Source: Buttiauxella agrestis (GTDB taxonomy: Bacteria > Pseudomonadota > Gammaproteobacteria > Enterobacterales > Enterobacteriaceae). Taken from it: 64,000 bases of DNA. The notes under the pieces were generated by a model, which was given only the letters and a program-made list of their open reading frames with translations, did no database searches and had not been told where the DNA came from. The stretch is from the NCBI RefSeq assembly GCF_900446255.1, contig NZ_UIGI01000001.1, positions 3,808,763 to 3,872,762 on the forward strand, in the 5' to 3' direction. Below, piece after piece: positions 1 to 8,626 of the stretch (position 1 is its first letter; each line of letters starts with the position of its first letter). The translations under genes were made by a program, and so were the position numbers.

Positions 1-104
1 GCATCAAAGAACTGGCGAAAGATCTGCAATCACCGCAGGTTGCTGAATTTATTCGTACGCAGTTCAACGGTTCTGTCATTCCGGTTGCCACGCCACAGTC
101 ATGA
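1..104 (+). CDS. MetQ/NlpA-type substrate-binding lipoprotein, C-terminal end (partial)
   Basis: Only the last 33 residues and the TGA stop are in the window; the gene starts upstream. The visible tail ([16 protein letters not shown], then a short run ending TPQS) resembles the C-terminus of NlpA/MetQ-family periplasmic binding proteins, which deliver D/L-methionine or related ligands to an ABC importer. The stop overlaps the start of the ATPase gene (ATGA, 101-104), so the two are translationally coupled. The family call rests mainly on the ATPase and permease that follow; the ligand cannot be told from this fragment. Confidence 0.65.
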   Translation, partial: IKELAKDLQSPQVAEFIRTQFNGSVIPVATPQS

Positions 105-892
105 TTATGCTTGAACGGCTGAGCAAAGTGTATGCCGGAGGAGGCCAACCGGCACTGGATGATGTCTCACTGACTGTGCCAGATGGCGCAATCTACGGCA
201 TTCTCGGGCGGAGTGGCGCCGGGAAAAGCACCTTGATTCGCTGTTTAAACTTGCTGGAGCGGCCCACGTCGGGCCGCATTCTGATGCACGATGTGGATAT
301 CACTACGCTGAATAATCGCGAGCTGCGCGCTCATCGCCAGCGCACAGGAATGGTGTTCCAGCATTTTAATTTAATTCATGCCCGAAACGTGGCGGACAAT
401 ATTTCCGTCCCGCTGGAAATCGCCGGGCAGCCGCGTGAAATACGCCAGCAACGGGTTCATGAGTTGCTCGAATTAGTGGGTCTGAGTGATAAAGCCCACG
501 CTTTCCCCTCGCAACTGTCTGGCGGGCAAAAACAGCGCGTGGGAATTGCCCGCGCTCTCGCCGCTCACCCCGACGTGCTGCTTTGCGATGAGGCGACCAG
601 CGCGTTAGATAGCGAAACCACCGCGTCTGTGCTGGCGTTGCTGATGGACATTAATCGCAAACTGGGCGTCACCATCGTGCTGATTACCCATCAACTTGAG
701 GTCGTTAAGGCGATTTGCGATCACGCGGCATTACTTGAGAACGGCAAGTTAGTCGAAAGCGGCTCGCTGTCTGATTTACTGGTTAGCCCCTATTCCCGCC
801 TGCGCCAGGCATTGCTCCCCGGCGACGCGGCAGAAAAAGCATTTTTACGCCGACTCGGCGTTTCAGGGAGAGTGTTATGCGAAGTCGCTTAG
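101..892 (+). CDS. MetN-like ABC importer ATPase, short form without the NIL/ACT domain
   Basis: ATP-binding subunit that powers uptake, probably of methionine or a related amino acid, on the inner face of the cytoplasmic membrane. Seen: Walker [10 protein letters not shown] (residues 36-44), signature [15 protein letters not shown], Walker [13 protein letters not shown] and switch His in LITHQ. E. coli MetN has about 343 residues with a C-terminal methionine-sensing domain; this protein has 263 and ends soon after the nucleotide-binding domain, so that trans-inhibition domain is missing. The start overlaps the stop of the binding-protein gene; a second in-frame ATG at 107 is an alternative. 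The permease start lies inside its 3' end. Confidence 0.85.
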   Translation: MIMLERLSKVYAGGGQPALDDVSLTVPDGAIYGILGRSGAGKSTLIRCLNLLERPTSGRILMHDVDITTLNNRELRAHRQRTGMVFQHFNLIHARNVADNISVPLEIAGQPREIRQQRVHELLELVGLSDKAHAFPSQLSGGQKQRVGIARALAAHPDVLLCDEATSALDSETTASVLALLMDINRKLGVTIVLITHQLEVVKAICDHAALLENGKLVESGSLSDLLVSPYSRLRQALLPGDAAEKAFLRRLGVSGRVLCEVA

Positions 893-1548
893 CCTGGGAA
901 GATTTATGGCCATTGCTGCTCGACGGCACGCTCGACACGCTTTACATGGTGGGGCTAGCGGCTCTGTTTACGGTGATTATCGGTTTGCCGTTGGGCGTGC
1001 TGTTATTTCTCACTCGTCGCGATGGCGTGTTGCCCGCACCAAAACTGAATCAGATTATCGGTAGCGTGGTGAATGTCGGGCGCTCGCTGCCCTTTATTGT
1101 GCTGCTGATTGCCCTGATCCCCTTCACGCGATTAATCGTCGGCACCACGCTGGGCAGCACCGCAGCGGTGGTGCCGATTACCATTGGCGCATTCCCGTTC
1201 TTTGCACGGGTGGTCGAAAATGCGCTGGATGAAGTTGATAAAGGCCGCATTGAAGCCATTTTATCGATGGGCGGCAATGTGTGGCATATCATCGGCAAAG
1301 TGCTGTTGCCCGAAGCGTTACCCGCATTGCTGGCCGGTATCACACTCACCGTTGTGATGCTGATTGGTTTTTCTTCTATGGCGGGCGTTATTGGCGGGGG
1401 CGGCCTGGGCGACCTTGCGATTCGTTATGGTTATCAGCGCTTTAATGACCAGGTGATGTTTGGCACTGTGGTGATTCTGGTGGTAATGGTTCAGCTTGTG
1501 CAAAGTATTGGTGACCGCCTGGTGCGCCGCCTCGCGCACCGGCGTTAA
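877..1548 (+). CDS. MetI-like ABC importer permease
   Basis: Inner-membrane permease of 223 residues, the size of MetI (217 in E. coli). It begins inside the ATPase gene (16-base overlap), so the order is binding protein, ATPase, permease. Several hydrophobic segments are visible, beginning with [19 protein letters not shown]. The cytoplasmic coupling loop (EAA-type) lies around [20 protein letters not shown], where it would contact the ATPase. Assignment to the methionine uptake (MUT) family follows from sequence and operon layout; the substrate is inferred. Confidence 0.85.
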   Translation: MRSRLAWEDLWPLLLDGTLDTLYMVGLAALFTVIIGLPLGVLLFLTRRDGVLPAPKLNQIIGSVVNVGRSLPFIVLLIALIPFTRLIVGTTLGSTAAVVPITIGAFPFFARVVENALDEVDKGRIEAILSMGGNVWHIIGKVLLPEALPALLAGITLTVVMLIGFSSMAGVIGGGGLGDLAIRYGYQRFNDQVMFGTVVILVVMVQLVQSIGDRLVRRLAHRR

Positions 1549-1553
1549 AGCGT

Positions 1554-1596
1554 CGGATGACGCTTATCCAACCAGGCGTCATCCGCCAGTTTTTCA
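1554..1596 (+). terminator. Hairpin terminator or REP-like element after the metNI-type operon
   Basis: A perfect 10-bp inverted repeat (CGGATGACGC at 1554-1563 and GCGTCATCCG at 1576-1585) is followed by CCAGTTTTTC. It lies just after the permease stop and before the convergent PTS gene. The arm sequence and the CTTATCC loop also recall enterobacterial REP units. Confidence 0.6.
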
Positions 1597-2964
1597 AGCC
1601 TTCTCACGTACCAGCAAAGTGGTCAACGTAAACGACAATCCCAATGCCAGCGCCACGCCCATTAAAGCAAAGATAAAATACGGGCCGATATACGCGGGCA
1701 GGCTAAAAATGCTCGATAAAATATAGCCATACAAGCGAACACCGAAGAAGGCGATAAACGCCGAGGCGATGGAGCTTGCCACAGTGGCGGCAATAAACGC
1801 TTTCTTATAGCGTGTCAGCACGCCAAATAACGCAGGTTCGGTAATCCCCAGCAGGGCAGAAATCGCCGCAGGTAACACAACGGCCCGCTCTTCACGTGAT
1901 TTACTTTGCATCCAGATAGCAAACGTCGAACCGGCAATCGCCATATTTGCCATAAACATCATCGGCATCAGCATGTCATAACCACGGTCAGTGAAGTTTT
2001 GCAGCGCAATAGGCGTCATCGCGTGATGCATACCGGTTAAAATCGCCACCGGGCGAATGGCCCCCACGACCAGTCCGGCGAAACTTGCCGAAACTCCAAA
2101 CAGCCCTTCAATAAACCACGCGAGTGCTTTACCCAGATAAATCCCCATCGGCCCGATCACCACCAGTGCAACCAGGGCGGCCAGGAACAACGTGAGCGTT
2201 GGCGTAAAGACGGTTTTCAGCACGTCCGGCATAAATCTATCCACCCAACGGTGGATGTAACTCAATGCCAGCACTGAGAAAATAACCGGAATCACACTCG
2301 ATGCGTAGTTGAAGACAGAAATAGGCACCACGTTCAAAAAGTAGAACGCATCAACGGCATTCGGCGCATGACTTGCCAGCGATTTTGCCGCTTCAATCAG
2401 CGACGGATACATCAAACAGGCGGCTACCGCAGCAGCCAGGTACTCGTTGGTTTTGAAGATACGAGCGGCGGAAATGGCGAGGAAGAACGGTAAAAAATAG
2501 AACACCCCACTGGCAATCAAATCGATGACGATAACCGTATCGCTTTTAGCCGAAACCATTTTAAGTGCAATCAATCCTGCCAGCAGGCCTTTGATCATCC
2601 CGGCGCCAGCGATAGCGGGGACAATCGGGCCAAACACGCCCGACACGGTATCCATAAACATCGACACCAGGCTTTTGCGCGTTTTCTTCTCGCCAGCCTG
2701 AGCGGTTTGTTCAGGCGATGAACCGAGCGCCGTGGTCAGTTGTTCGTACCAGGTATTGACCTGTGGGCCAATAATGATCTGAAATTGGTCGCTCTGGATT
2801 TGTGCCCCCAGAACACCCGGTATTTTTTTAATTGCAGACTGATCAATCTTATTTTCATCGACCAGAGAGAAGCGCAAGCGCGTCATACAGTGCCAGGCCT
2901 TACTAATATTATCCGCACCGCCAATCAGGTGAATAATATTATTAATGGCATCACGAGTCCCCAT
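1594..2964 (-). CDS. PTS EIIBC permease, glucose/sucrose (glucoside) family, no EIIA domain
   Basis: Inner-membrane phosphotransferase permease that would import and phosphorylate a sugar. The N-terminal EIIB domain (about residues 1-85) has the phospho-accepting Cys26 in HCMTRLRFSL. A linker leads to an EIIC domain of about ten membrane segments with the family motifs GMHHAMTPI and GITEPALFGV. There is no EIIA domain, so it probably takes phosphate from the housekeeping EIIA-Glc (Crr), as sucrose, trehalose and MurP-type permeases do. RBS GGGAGTG precedes the start. It is divergent from the RspA-like gene across a 304-base region with a CRP-like site. No phospho-glycosidase or 6-phosphate lyase is adjacent, so the substrate is unknown. 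Confidence 0.85.
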   Translation of the reverse strand: MGTRDAINNIIHLIGGADNISKAWHCMTRLRFSLVDENKIDQSAIKKIPGVLGAQIQSDQFQIIIGPQVNTWYEQLTTALGSSPEQTAQAGEKKTRKSLVSMFMDTVSGVFGPIVPAIAGAGMIKGLLAGLIALKMVSAKSDTVIVIDLIASGVFYFLPFFLAISAARIFKTNEYLAAAVAACLMYPSLIEAAKSLASHAPNAVDAFYFLNVVPISVFNYASSVIPVIFSVLALSYIHRWVDRFMPDVLKTVFTPTLTLFLAALVALVVIGPMGIYLGKALAWFIEGLFGVSASFAGLVVGAIRPVAILTGMHHAMTPIALQNFTDRGYDMLMPMMFMANMAIAGSTFAIWMQSKSREERAVVLPAAISALLGITEPALFGVLTRYKKAFIAATVASSIASAFIAFFGVRLYGYILSSIFSLPAYIGPYFIFALMGVALALGLSFTLTTLLVREKA

Positions 2965-3268
2965 CTGTCACTCCCAAAGAATTGCTTATTGTTATGTGTT
3001 GAATGCCATTGATGTTAGGGAATCACAACCATGAAAACAAACCAATAAACTTTGACCACTGTCACATTTAGCCGCCATGAAAGGCATAAAACAGCATTAC
3101 AGTACAAATTGGTATGGTTTTATCACACATCAAGCCCCTTTTCCTGACCAATAAAAATAAGCAAAAAAAATGATTTACCGGCACTCAAAAATAAGGTGAT
3201 AGTAATAAACAGAAGCCTTAAATCTGATAAGCAATTGACCGTTATTAAAACGCGTTTGGAGTAATCTC
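2965..3268. promoter_or_regulatory. Divergent promoter region between the PTS gene and the RspA-like gene
   Basis: This 304-base AT-rich gap carries both promoters. TTTGACCACTGTCACA at 3051-3066 reads on the minus strand as TGTGACAGTGGTCAAA, a good match to the CRP half-sites TGTGA-N6-TCACA; its centre lies about 95 bases before the PTS start codon. A partly symmetric TTGGTATGGTT lies near 3110-3120 and could be a regulator site, but it is weak. No confident -10/-35 pair was chosen. Confidence 0.5.
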
Positions 3269-4468
3269 GTGCTACCAACCATTATTGAAAATATCGAATG
3301 CTTTATTACACGCCCCGATCGTCATAACCTGGTGACTGTGCGCGTGACGACCAATAAAGGCGTCACCGGCCTGGGTTGCGCCACCTTCCAGCAGCGCCCA
3401 CTTGCGGTAAAAACCATGGTTGATGAGTACCTCAAACCGCTGCTCATCGGGCGCGATGCCAATAACATCGAAGACCTGTGGCAAATGATGACGGTGAACG
3501 CCTACTGGCGCAACGGCCCGGTCATCAACAACGCAATTGCGGGTGTAGATATGGCCCTGTGGGATATCAAGGGCCAGCTTGCCAATATGCCGCTGTATCA
3601 GCTGTTTGGTGGCAAATCGAAGGACGCTATTGCGGCCTATAGCCACGCCGCCAGTGAAACGCTGGAAGGTTTATATCTCGAAGTCGACAAACTGCTGGCG
3701 CAGGGTTATCGCTACATCCGCTGCCAGCTTGGCTTTTATGGCGGCACACCGCAGGGTTTACATGCCACAAAATCCCCGACGCCGGGCGCCTATTATGACC
3801 AGGATGAATACATGGCCAACACGGTGGCGATGTTTAAAGCGCTGCGTGAGAAATACGGCAACCAATTCCATATTCTTCATGATGTGCATGAACGCCTGTT
3901 TCCACAACAAGCGGTGCAACTGGCAAAAGCGCTGGAACCCTACCAGCCGTGGTTTATCGAAGATATTCTGCCGCCTCAGCAAAGTGCCTGGTTAGAACAG
4001 GTTCGTGCGCATTCCTCTGTTCCGCTGGCGATGGGCGAGTTATTCAATAACCCGGCTGAATGGCATGATTTGATTGTGAATCGACGCATCGATTTTATTC
4101 GCTGCCACGTTTCACAAATTGGTGGGATTACGCCTGCGCTGAAGCTCGCGGTTCTTTGCCAGGCATTTGGCGTGCGCCTCGCCTGGCATGGCCCGTCAGA
4201 CATGACGCCGATTGGGGTTGCCGTGAATACCCATTTAAATATTCATCTGCATAATGCCGCTATTCAGGAATTCATTCCGAACAAACCAAATACTGAATCC
4301 GTGTTCCCGGGCGCCCCCGTTGCGGAGCAAGGGTATATTTACCCACTGGAAAAACCGGGTATTGGTGTCGGGTTCGACCAGCAAAAAGCAGAAGCCTTCC
4401 CGGTGGAATATCGCCCGCACGAGTGGACGCAAAGCCGCTTACCCAATGGCGCGATTCACACGCCTTGA
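3269..4468 (+). CDS. RspA/mannonate-dehydratase-like enolase-superfamily protein
   Basis: Cytosolic Mg2+-dependent acid-sugar dehydratase fold, 399 residues (E. coli RspA is about 404). The GTG start is chosen because TGGAG lies 7 bases upstream. Visible metal-ligand positions are D205 (LHDVH), E231 (FIED) and E257 (MGELFN), with candidate catalytic H207 and H307 (WHGPSDMTP). True D-mannonate dehydratases carry a catalytic Tyr 12 residues after the Arg of the IRxQ motif; here that position (after R151 of IRCQ) is Gly163, so the usual base seems absent. This points to a subgroup with a different or unknown substrate. It is divergent from the PTS gene and convergent with the GntR regulator, overlapping its stop by 13 bases. 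Confidence 0.8.
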   Translation: MLPTIIENIECFITRPDRHNLVTVRVTTNKGVTGLGCATFQQRPLAVKTMVDEYLKPLLIGRDANNIEDLWQMMTVNAYWRNGPVINNAIAGVDMALWDIKGQLANMPLYQLFGGKSKDAIAAYSHAASETLEGLYLEVDKLLAQGYRYIRCQLGFYGGTPQGLHATKSPTPGAYYDQDEYMANTVAMFKALREKYGNQFHILHDVHERLFPQQAVQLAKALEPYQPWFIEDILPPQQSAWLEQVRAHSSVPLAMGELFNNPAEWHDLIVNRRIDFIRCHVSQIGGITPALKLAVLCQAFGVRLAWHGPSDMTPIGVAVNTHLNIHLHNAAIQEFIPNKPNTESVFPGAPVAEQGYIYPLEKPGIGVGFDQQKAEAFPVEYRPHEWTQSRLPNGAIHTP

Positions 4469-5178
4469 GTTCCCTGGCGATAAGCTAAATTGTCGTGGTT
4501 ATAGGGGGTGACGTAGGTGCAGGAATAATTGATATCAACGATATCGCTAATTTCGAACACGCGTCCCCCTTCAAGAATTCCCCGGTTGATGATGCGCATC
4601 GCCGGGCTGCCCTTTTTACACTCCAGCAATACTGACTGTTCTTTGTTAATTGCTACAGCCTGATAACTGGTTAATAAATGTGAGATACGAAAGCCTTTAC
4701 TCAGCACATATTGTTGAATCGACCGTTCAATAACTTTCTGATTCAAATCAGGAAAATCCTTAACCGGCATGCGTGATATTTCGATTTGTACTTTCTGATT
4801 ATCGACATAGCGCAGGCGGCAAAACTGCCAGATATACTCATCGGCCCCCAGACCAAATACCTGCTGCTCCTCAAGACCGGGTAATTTTTTATGCAGATTC
4901 ACCATCCGGAAAGTCATCTGGTCGAAACGCTTTTCAGTGATGGAGTTATAAACCAGCGGATTATTACGTGCCTGCGGATTAATCCAGATACCCGAGCCTT
5001 GTATAATTTCGACGACGCCAATGCTGACCAGTTTTTCCAACGCTTTGCGAATAGTGAAACGCGAAACATCATATTCCGCGGCAAGCTGGCGCTCGGGCGG
5101 TAATTTGCGCCGCTGATTATCATTGTGCTGGTAAATTTTGCTTAACAGATCCTGGATAACAAACTCTTTTTTCTTCAT
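4456..5178 (-). CDS. GntR-family (HutC/UTRA) transcriptional regulator
   Basis: 240-residue DNA-binding protein. The N-terminal winged helix (about residues 5-70) includes [20 protein letters not shown] and a GSGIWI wing; the C-terminal half matches the UTRA ligand-binding fold typical of HutC-subfamily sugar regulators. Its 3' end overlaps that of the RspA-like gene by 13 bases, tail to tail. Position suggests it controls the PTS and dehydratase genes in response to a sugar or sugar phosphate. It is also divergent from the phosphodiesterase gene, whose promoter region has an inverted repeat. Effector and operator are not known. Confidence 0.85.
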   Translation of the reverse strand: MKKKEFVIQDLLSKIYQHNDNQRRKLPPERQLAAEYDVSRFTIRKALEKLVSIGVVEIIQGSGIWINPQARNNPLVYNSITEKRFDQMTFRMVNLHKKLPGLEEQQVFGLGADEYIWQFCRLRYVDNQKVQIEISRMPVKDFPDLNQKVIERSIQQYVLSKGFRISHLLTSYQAVAINKEQSVLLECKKGSPAMRIINRGILEGGRVFEISDIVDINYSCTYVTPYNHDNLAYRQGTQGV

Positions 5179-5260
5179 GTCCGATTCACCAGTCGCTGAA
5201 TTGCGTGATGTTTAAATAGTCCAGTTTGGAGTAAAACATAACATCCCGTCTTGAGCTGAG

Positions 5261-5279
5261 ATAGACTAACCTCGTCTAT
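5261..5279. promoter_or_regulatory. Inverted repeat, candidate operator between the GntR regulator and pdeB
   Basis: ATAGAC-N7-GTCTAT is a perfect 6-bp inverted repeat in the 143-base divergent region. The 9-base word ACTAACCTC occurs in its spacer (5265-5273) and again at 5296-5304. It may bind the neighbouring GntR protein or a regulator of the phosphodiesterase. Assignment is by position only. Confidence 0.35.
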
Positions 5280-5321
5280 GGAAACCATTATAAAAACTAA
5301 CCTCTTAACGGATCTAAAAGA

Positions 5322-6887
5322 ATGACATCTCGCAAGCTCATAAGCCTGGTAAGCGGTGTACTGATTCTGGCAGTTCTGTCCCCTATTCTTCTCAGCGTCT
5401 ATTTCGCGCATCGTAATGCTGAAGAGGTTTTCCACGAGGAATTAGCCGAATTTGCCGATCACGCCATGTATCGCACCAGCAAAGTCATCGATCAGGCAGT
5501 TGCGGCCGTAGATGAAATCAACCTGGTCGATGATAATACGTGTTCAAAAGCCCATGCAGAAGCCATGCATCGCATCGCGCTTAAATATCGCTACGTGCAA
5601 GAAGTCATGTTTCAGGATAAAAACCACATTCTGTGCACGTCACTGGTGTCTTACGAAAACAACAATTTAATTGGCAAACCGGATCGCGTTGGCGCTAATG
5701 GTTTTAATGCCTGGTACACCACCCCACCCACACCGGGATTTAAACGGAAAATGGTGTATATCGGGAAACTGCCTCATCTGGCGCTTGTCGATCCGATGTC
5801 GTTTATTGATATCCTGCCGTTCGGAAAATATACCTTAAATATCGCCATGGTGGGCTTGGGTAAAAACCAGCTGATTGCCAGCAATAGCCATTTTGTCCCT
5901 GATGAATGGCGCGCTCCGCTTATCCAGGGCCTCGACGAGTTTCAGACTGACGACGATTTTTACATTATCCGCCGGGATAACGATCTTGGGCTGGCCATGA
6001 TTGCCTGGGCATCGCGAGAGCCGATGAACGGCGTCTGGTACGAACAACTTTTCATCTGGCTCCCCGTCGGTCTGGTCATTAGTCTTGCTGCGGGGATATT
6101 CCTGATTAGTATTCTGCGGCGTTTATTATCACCGCGTAATCGCCTGATGGATGCCATTAGAAATCATGAAATCAGTGTGGTGTATCAGCCTATTGTCCAC
6201 CTGCAAAGTGGTGAAAGTGTTGGCGCTGAAGCCCTGATTCGCTGGCAGCAACAAGATGGTTCCATGCTTAACCCGGATGCATTTATTCCCCTGGCAGAGC
6301 AGACTGGGTTAGTGACGCAATTAACCGAACAAGTCATTGAGTTAATATTTATCGAGCTTGGGGAGTGGCTTTGCCAGCATCCTGACCACCATATTTCGGT
6401 TAATTTAGGTGTACGCGATGTCCGTAGCCTGCATATTCTGGAGGTTATTCAGCCTTATTTGGTTCGGTATTCTGTCAAGCCGGGACAAATCGCATTTGAA
6501 ATTACTGAGCGTGGTTTTGCTGATCCAAAAATAACTGCGCCGATCATTGCGCAATATCGTCAAGCCGGACACGCCATCTACATTGATGATTTCGGGACGG
6601 GATACTCAAGCCTGAGTTACTTGCAGGATCTTGACGTCGATATTCTTAAAATCGACAAGTCATTTGTTGATGCCCTCGAATATAAAAACGTCACACCGCA
6701 TATTATTGAAATGGCCAATGCATTGGGTATTTTGATGGTAGCCGAAGGGATTGAAACCCCGAGCCAGGCCACCTGGTTACGTGAGCAAGGCGTGCAGTAC
6801 GGCCAGGGCTGGCTGTTCAGTAAAGCCCTGGCAAAAGATGAATTTATCCAATGGGTTGAGAGTTATCGCGCCAAAGTGGCGAAATAA
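5322..6887 (+). CDS. pdeB: CSS-motif EAL-domain c-di-GMP phosphodiesterase (PdeB-like)
   Basis: Inner-membrane enzyme that would hydrolyse cyclic di-GMP to pGpG, favouring motility over biofilm. TM1 is about residues 6-29. A periplasmic CSS-type sensing domain contains Cys74 and Cys105, whose redox state tunes such enzymes. TM2 is about 243-266. The cytoplasmic EAL domain looks intact: EALIRW (303-308), EITERG (near 394) and DDFGTGYSS (422-430), then KIDKSF and AEGIET. Length 521 is close to E. coli PdeB (YlaB, 516). In K-12 pdeB lies beside ybaA in this relative orientation; here norRVW separates them. The symbol rests on synteny and sequence; PdeC-type paralogues are similar. Confidence 0.8.
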   Translation: MTSRKLISLVSGVLILAVLSPILLSVYFAHRNAEEVFHEELAEFADHAMYRTSKVIDQAVAAVDEINLVDDNTCSKAHAEAMHRIALKYRYVQEVMFQDKNHILCTSLVSYENNNLIGKPDRVGANGFNAWYTTPPTPGFKRKMVYIGKLPHLALVDPMSFIDILPFGKYTLNIAMVGLGKNQLIASNSHFVPDEWRAPLIQGLDEFQTDDDFYIIRRDNDLGLAMIAWASREPMNGVWYEQLFIWLPVGLVISLAAGIFLISILRRLLSPRNRLMDAIRNHEISVVYQPIVHLQSGESVGAEALIRWQQQDGSMLNPDAFIPLAEQTGLVTQLTEQVIELIFIELGEWLCQHPDHHISVNLGVRDVRSLHILEVIQPYLVRYSVKPGQIAFEITERGFADPKITAPIIAQYRQAGHAIYIDDFGTGYSSLSYLQDLDVDILKIDKSFVDALEYKNVTPHIIEMANALGILMVAEGIETPSQATWLREQGVQYGQGWLFSKALAKDEFIQWVESYRAKVAK

Positions 6888-6892
6888 GCGGG

Positions 6893-8407
6893 TTATTTAA
6901 CCCCCAGGCGCTTAGCCAGACGGTGTAAATTCGCCACATCCAGCTGTAACTGGCGGGCGCATGCCGCCCAATTCCCCGCGCAGGACGCCAGAGTGCTGAT
7001 AATAATCTGACGCTGGAAATCATCCGTCGCGGTGCGCAAATTATCCGCCAACGGCGCTGAAACCGCAGGCTGATTCACGGATTTGGTTTCACTATCGGCT
7101 AACTGGAAATGCTGCGGTTGCAGCCAAATTTCACCGTCCGGCTTACCTGAACGCGCCAGTACCGTGGCTCGATAAAGCGCATGTTCCAGTTCGCGAATAT
7201 TCCCCGGCCAGTCATATCGACGGAGCAGATCACGGGCAGCCTCGCTCAAAGCCACCTGCTTGAGTCCCATTTTCACGCGGCTTTGCTCGCAGAAAAACCC
7301 CGCCAGCAAAGTGATGTCATCGCCCCGCTCGCGCAGTGGCGGTACATGCAGCGGAAACACGCTTAAACGGTGGAATAAATCGGCGCGAAACGACCCTGCC
7401 AGCACATGTTGCTTAAGGTCACGGTTGGTCGCCGCCAACACTCGCACGTTCACTCTTTGGCTGCTGTCATCGCCGACGCGCTGAATATCGCCATATTGTA
7501 AAACCCGCAACAATTTCGCCTGTAATGTTAATGGCAACTCGCCGATTTCATCCAGGAACAGCGTGCCGTTGTCTGCCATTTCAAACTTGCCGGTTCGATG
7601 ATGAATGGCTCCGGTAAACGCCCCTTTTACATGGCCGAATAATTCACTTTCCGCCACGCTTTCCGGCAGTGCCGCGCAGTTGAGATAAACCAGTGGATTC
7701 GCCGCACGCGCCGAGCCACTGTGAATAGCACGCGCCACCAGCTCTTTCCCAACGCCAGTTTCCCCGGTGATCAGCACATTCAAATCAGAGCCAGCAACGA
7801 TTTCGATCTCTTTCTTGAGTTGCACCATTCCCGCAGATAAACCAACCATTTCAGCGCTGCTGCTTTTCGTGCTGATGGGGGCGCTCGTCACAGCAGGCGT
7901 TTGATTTTCAAGTTGTTCCATCAGCAACGCGTTATTCAGTGCTCCCGCGGCGAGCACGCTAATTAACCGTAACTCTTCATCACTGAAATGGTCGAATTGC
8001 AGCGGGTCCATACCGTCAACGGTTAACGCCCCAATCAAATTTTGATCGGCAAACAGCGGCAGTCCAAGGCAAGCATGCACTTTTAAATCTGTATGGTCGG
8101 GAATCAGCCCATCGTAAGGGTCAGGTAATTCGCTATCCGCCGGAAAACGCACCACATCACCCGCGCGGGCAATCGCCTCAAGGCGCGGATGTGCGTCCAA
8201 ATCAAAACGCCGGCCGAGCACATCCTGCGCCAGTCCATCAATCGCCAACGGGCGAAACTGCCGCGCTTCGTAACGCAATAATGCCGTGGCATCCCCCCCT
8301 AAAAGCTGGCGCAAAGTGCGAATCAAACGGGCGAAACGATCCTGGTGAGAAATGCCGCTTTGCAGGTCGATGGCGATATTGGCAAGGGAAGTAATAGACA
8401 GGCTCAT
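6893..8407 (-). CDS. norR: NorR, nitric-oxide-sensing sigma-54 activator
   Basis: 504 residues, the E. coli NorR length. An N-terminal GAF domain holds the NO-sensing mononuclear iron in this family. The central AAA+ domain has Walker A GETGVGKE and the sigma-54 contact loop GAFTGA, with DEIGELPL downstream. A Fis-type helix-turn-helix ends the protein (near [20 protein letters not shown]). NorR activates norVW when NO binds. The gene is divergent from norV across 219 bases with three NorR boxes, an IHF-type site and a sigma-54 promoter. The start at 8407 matches the family N-terminus. Confidence 0.96.
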   Translation of the reverse strand: MSLSITSLANIAIDLQSGISHQDRFARLIRTLRQLLGGDATALLRYEARQFRPLAIDGLAQDVLGRRFDLDAHPRLEAIARAGDVVRFPADSELPDPYDGLIPDHTDLKVHACLGLPLFADQNLIGALTVDGMDPLQFDHFSDEELRLISVLAAGALNNALLMEQLENQTPAVTSAPISTKSSSAEMVGLSAGMVQLKKEIEIVAGSDLNVLITGETGVGKELVARAIHSGSARAANPLVYLNCAALPESVAESELFGHVKGAFTGAIHHRTGKFEMADNGTLFLDEIGELPLTLQAKLLRVLQYGDIQRVGDDSSQRVNVRVLAATNRDLKQHVLAGSFRADLFHRLSVFPLHVPPLRERGDDITLLAGFFCEQSRVKMGLKQVALSEAARDLLRRYDWPGNIRELEHALYRATVLARSGKPDGEIWLQPQHFQLADSETKSVNQPAVSAPLADNLRTATDDFQRQIIISTLASCAGNWAACARQLQLDVANLHRLAKRLGVK

Positions 8408-8449
8408 TAGCGGCTCCAGATTGGGAAAGTTTAAAGTTACCGCGTAATG

Positions 8450-8504
8450 GTCAAAATGACAAAATTATTGTCATAAAGACAATTTTAATGACTGTCTTTA
8501 TGAC
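8450..8504. promoter_or_regulatory. Three NorR enhancer sites
   Basis: Three palindromes fit the NorR core GT-N7-AC: GTCAAAATGAC (8450-8460), GTCATAAAGAC (8470-8480) and GTCTTTATGAC (8494-8504). All three are needed for hexamer assembly in E. coli. They lie upstream of the sigma-54 promoter of norV and close to the norR start, which also fits negative autoregulation. Confidence 0.9.
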
Positions 8505-8540
8505 AATTAAATTTTAAGTGTATTTATAAATAACAATAAA

Positions 8541-8553
8541 AATCAAATGATTA
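8541..8553 (+). promoter_or_regulatory. IHF-type site in the norV promoter
   Basis: AATCAAATGATTA is an exact match to the IHF consensus WATCAANNNNTTR. It sits in AT-rich DNA between the NorR boxes and the sigma-54 promoter, where a bend would bring NorR to the polymerase. Confidence 0.65.
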
Positions 8554-8558
8554 AAAAG

Positions 8559-8575
8559 TTGGCACGCTGATTGTA
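8559..8575 (+). promoter_or_regulatory. Sigma-54 promoter of norVW
   Basis: TTGGCACG-N4-TTGTA matches the -24 GG and -12 elements of sigma-54 promoters (consensus TGGCACG-N4-TTGC). It lies 52 bases before the norV start codon. Confidence 0.85.
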
Positions 8576-8626
8576 ATACATCAAATACGAGCATCATTTT
8601 TTTAATTCTTTTTGAGGGTATTTTCA

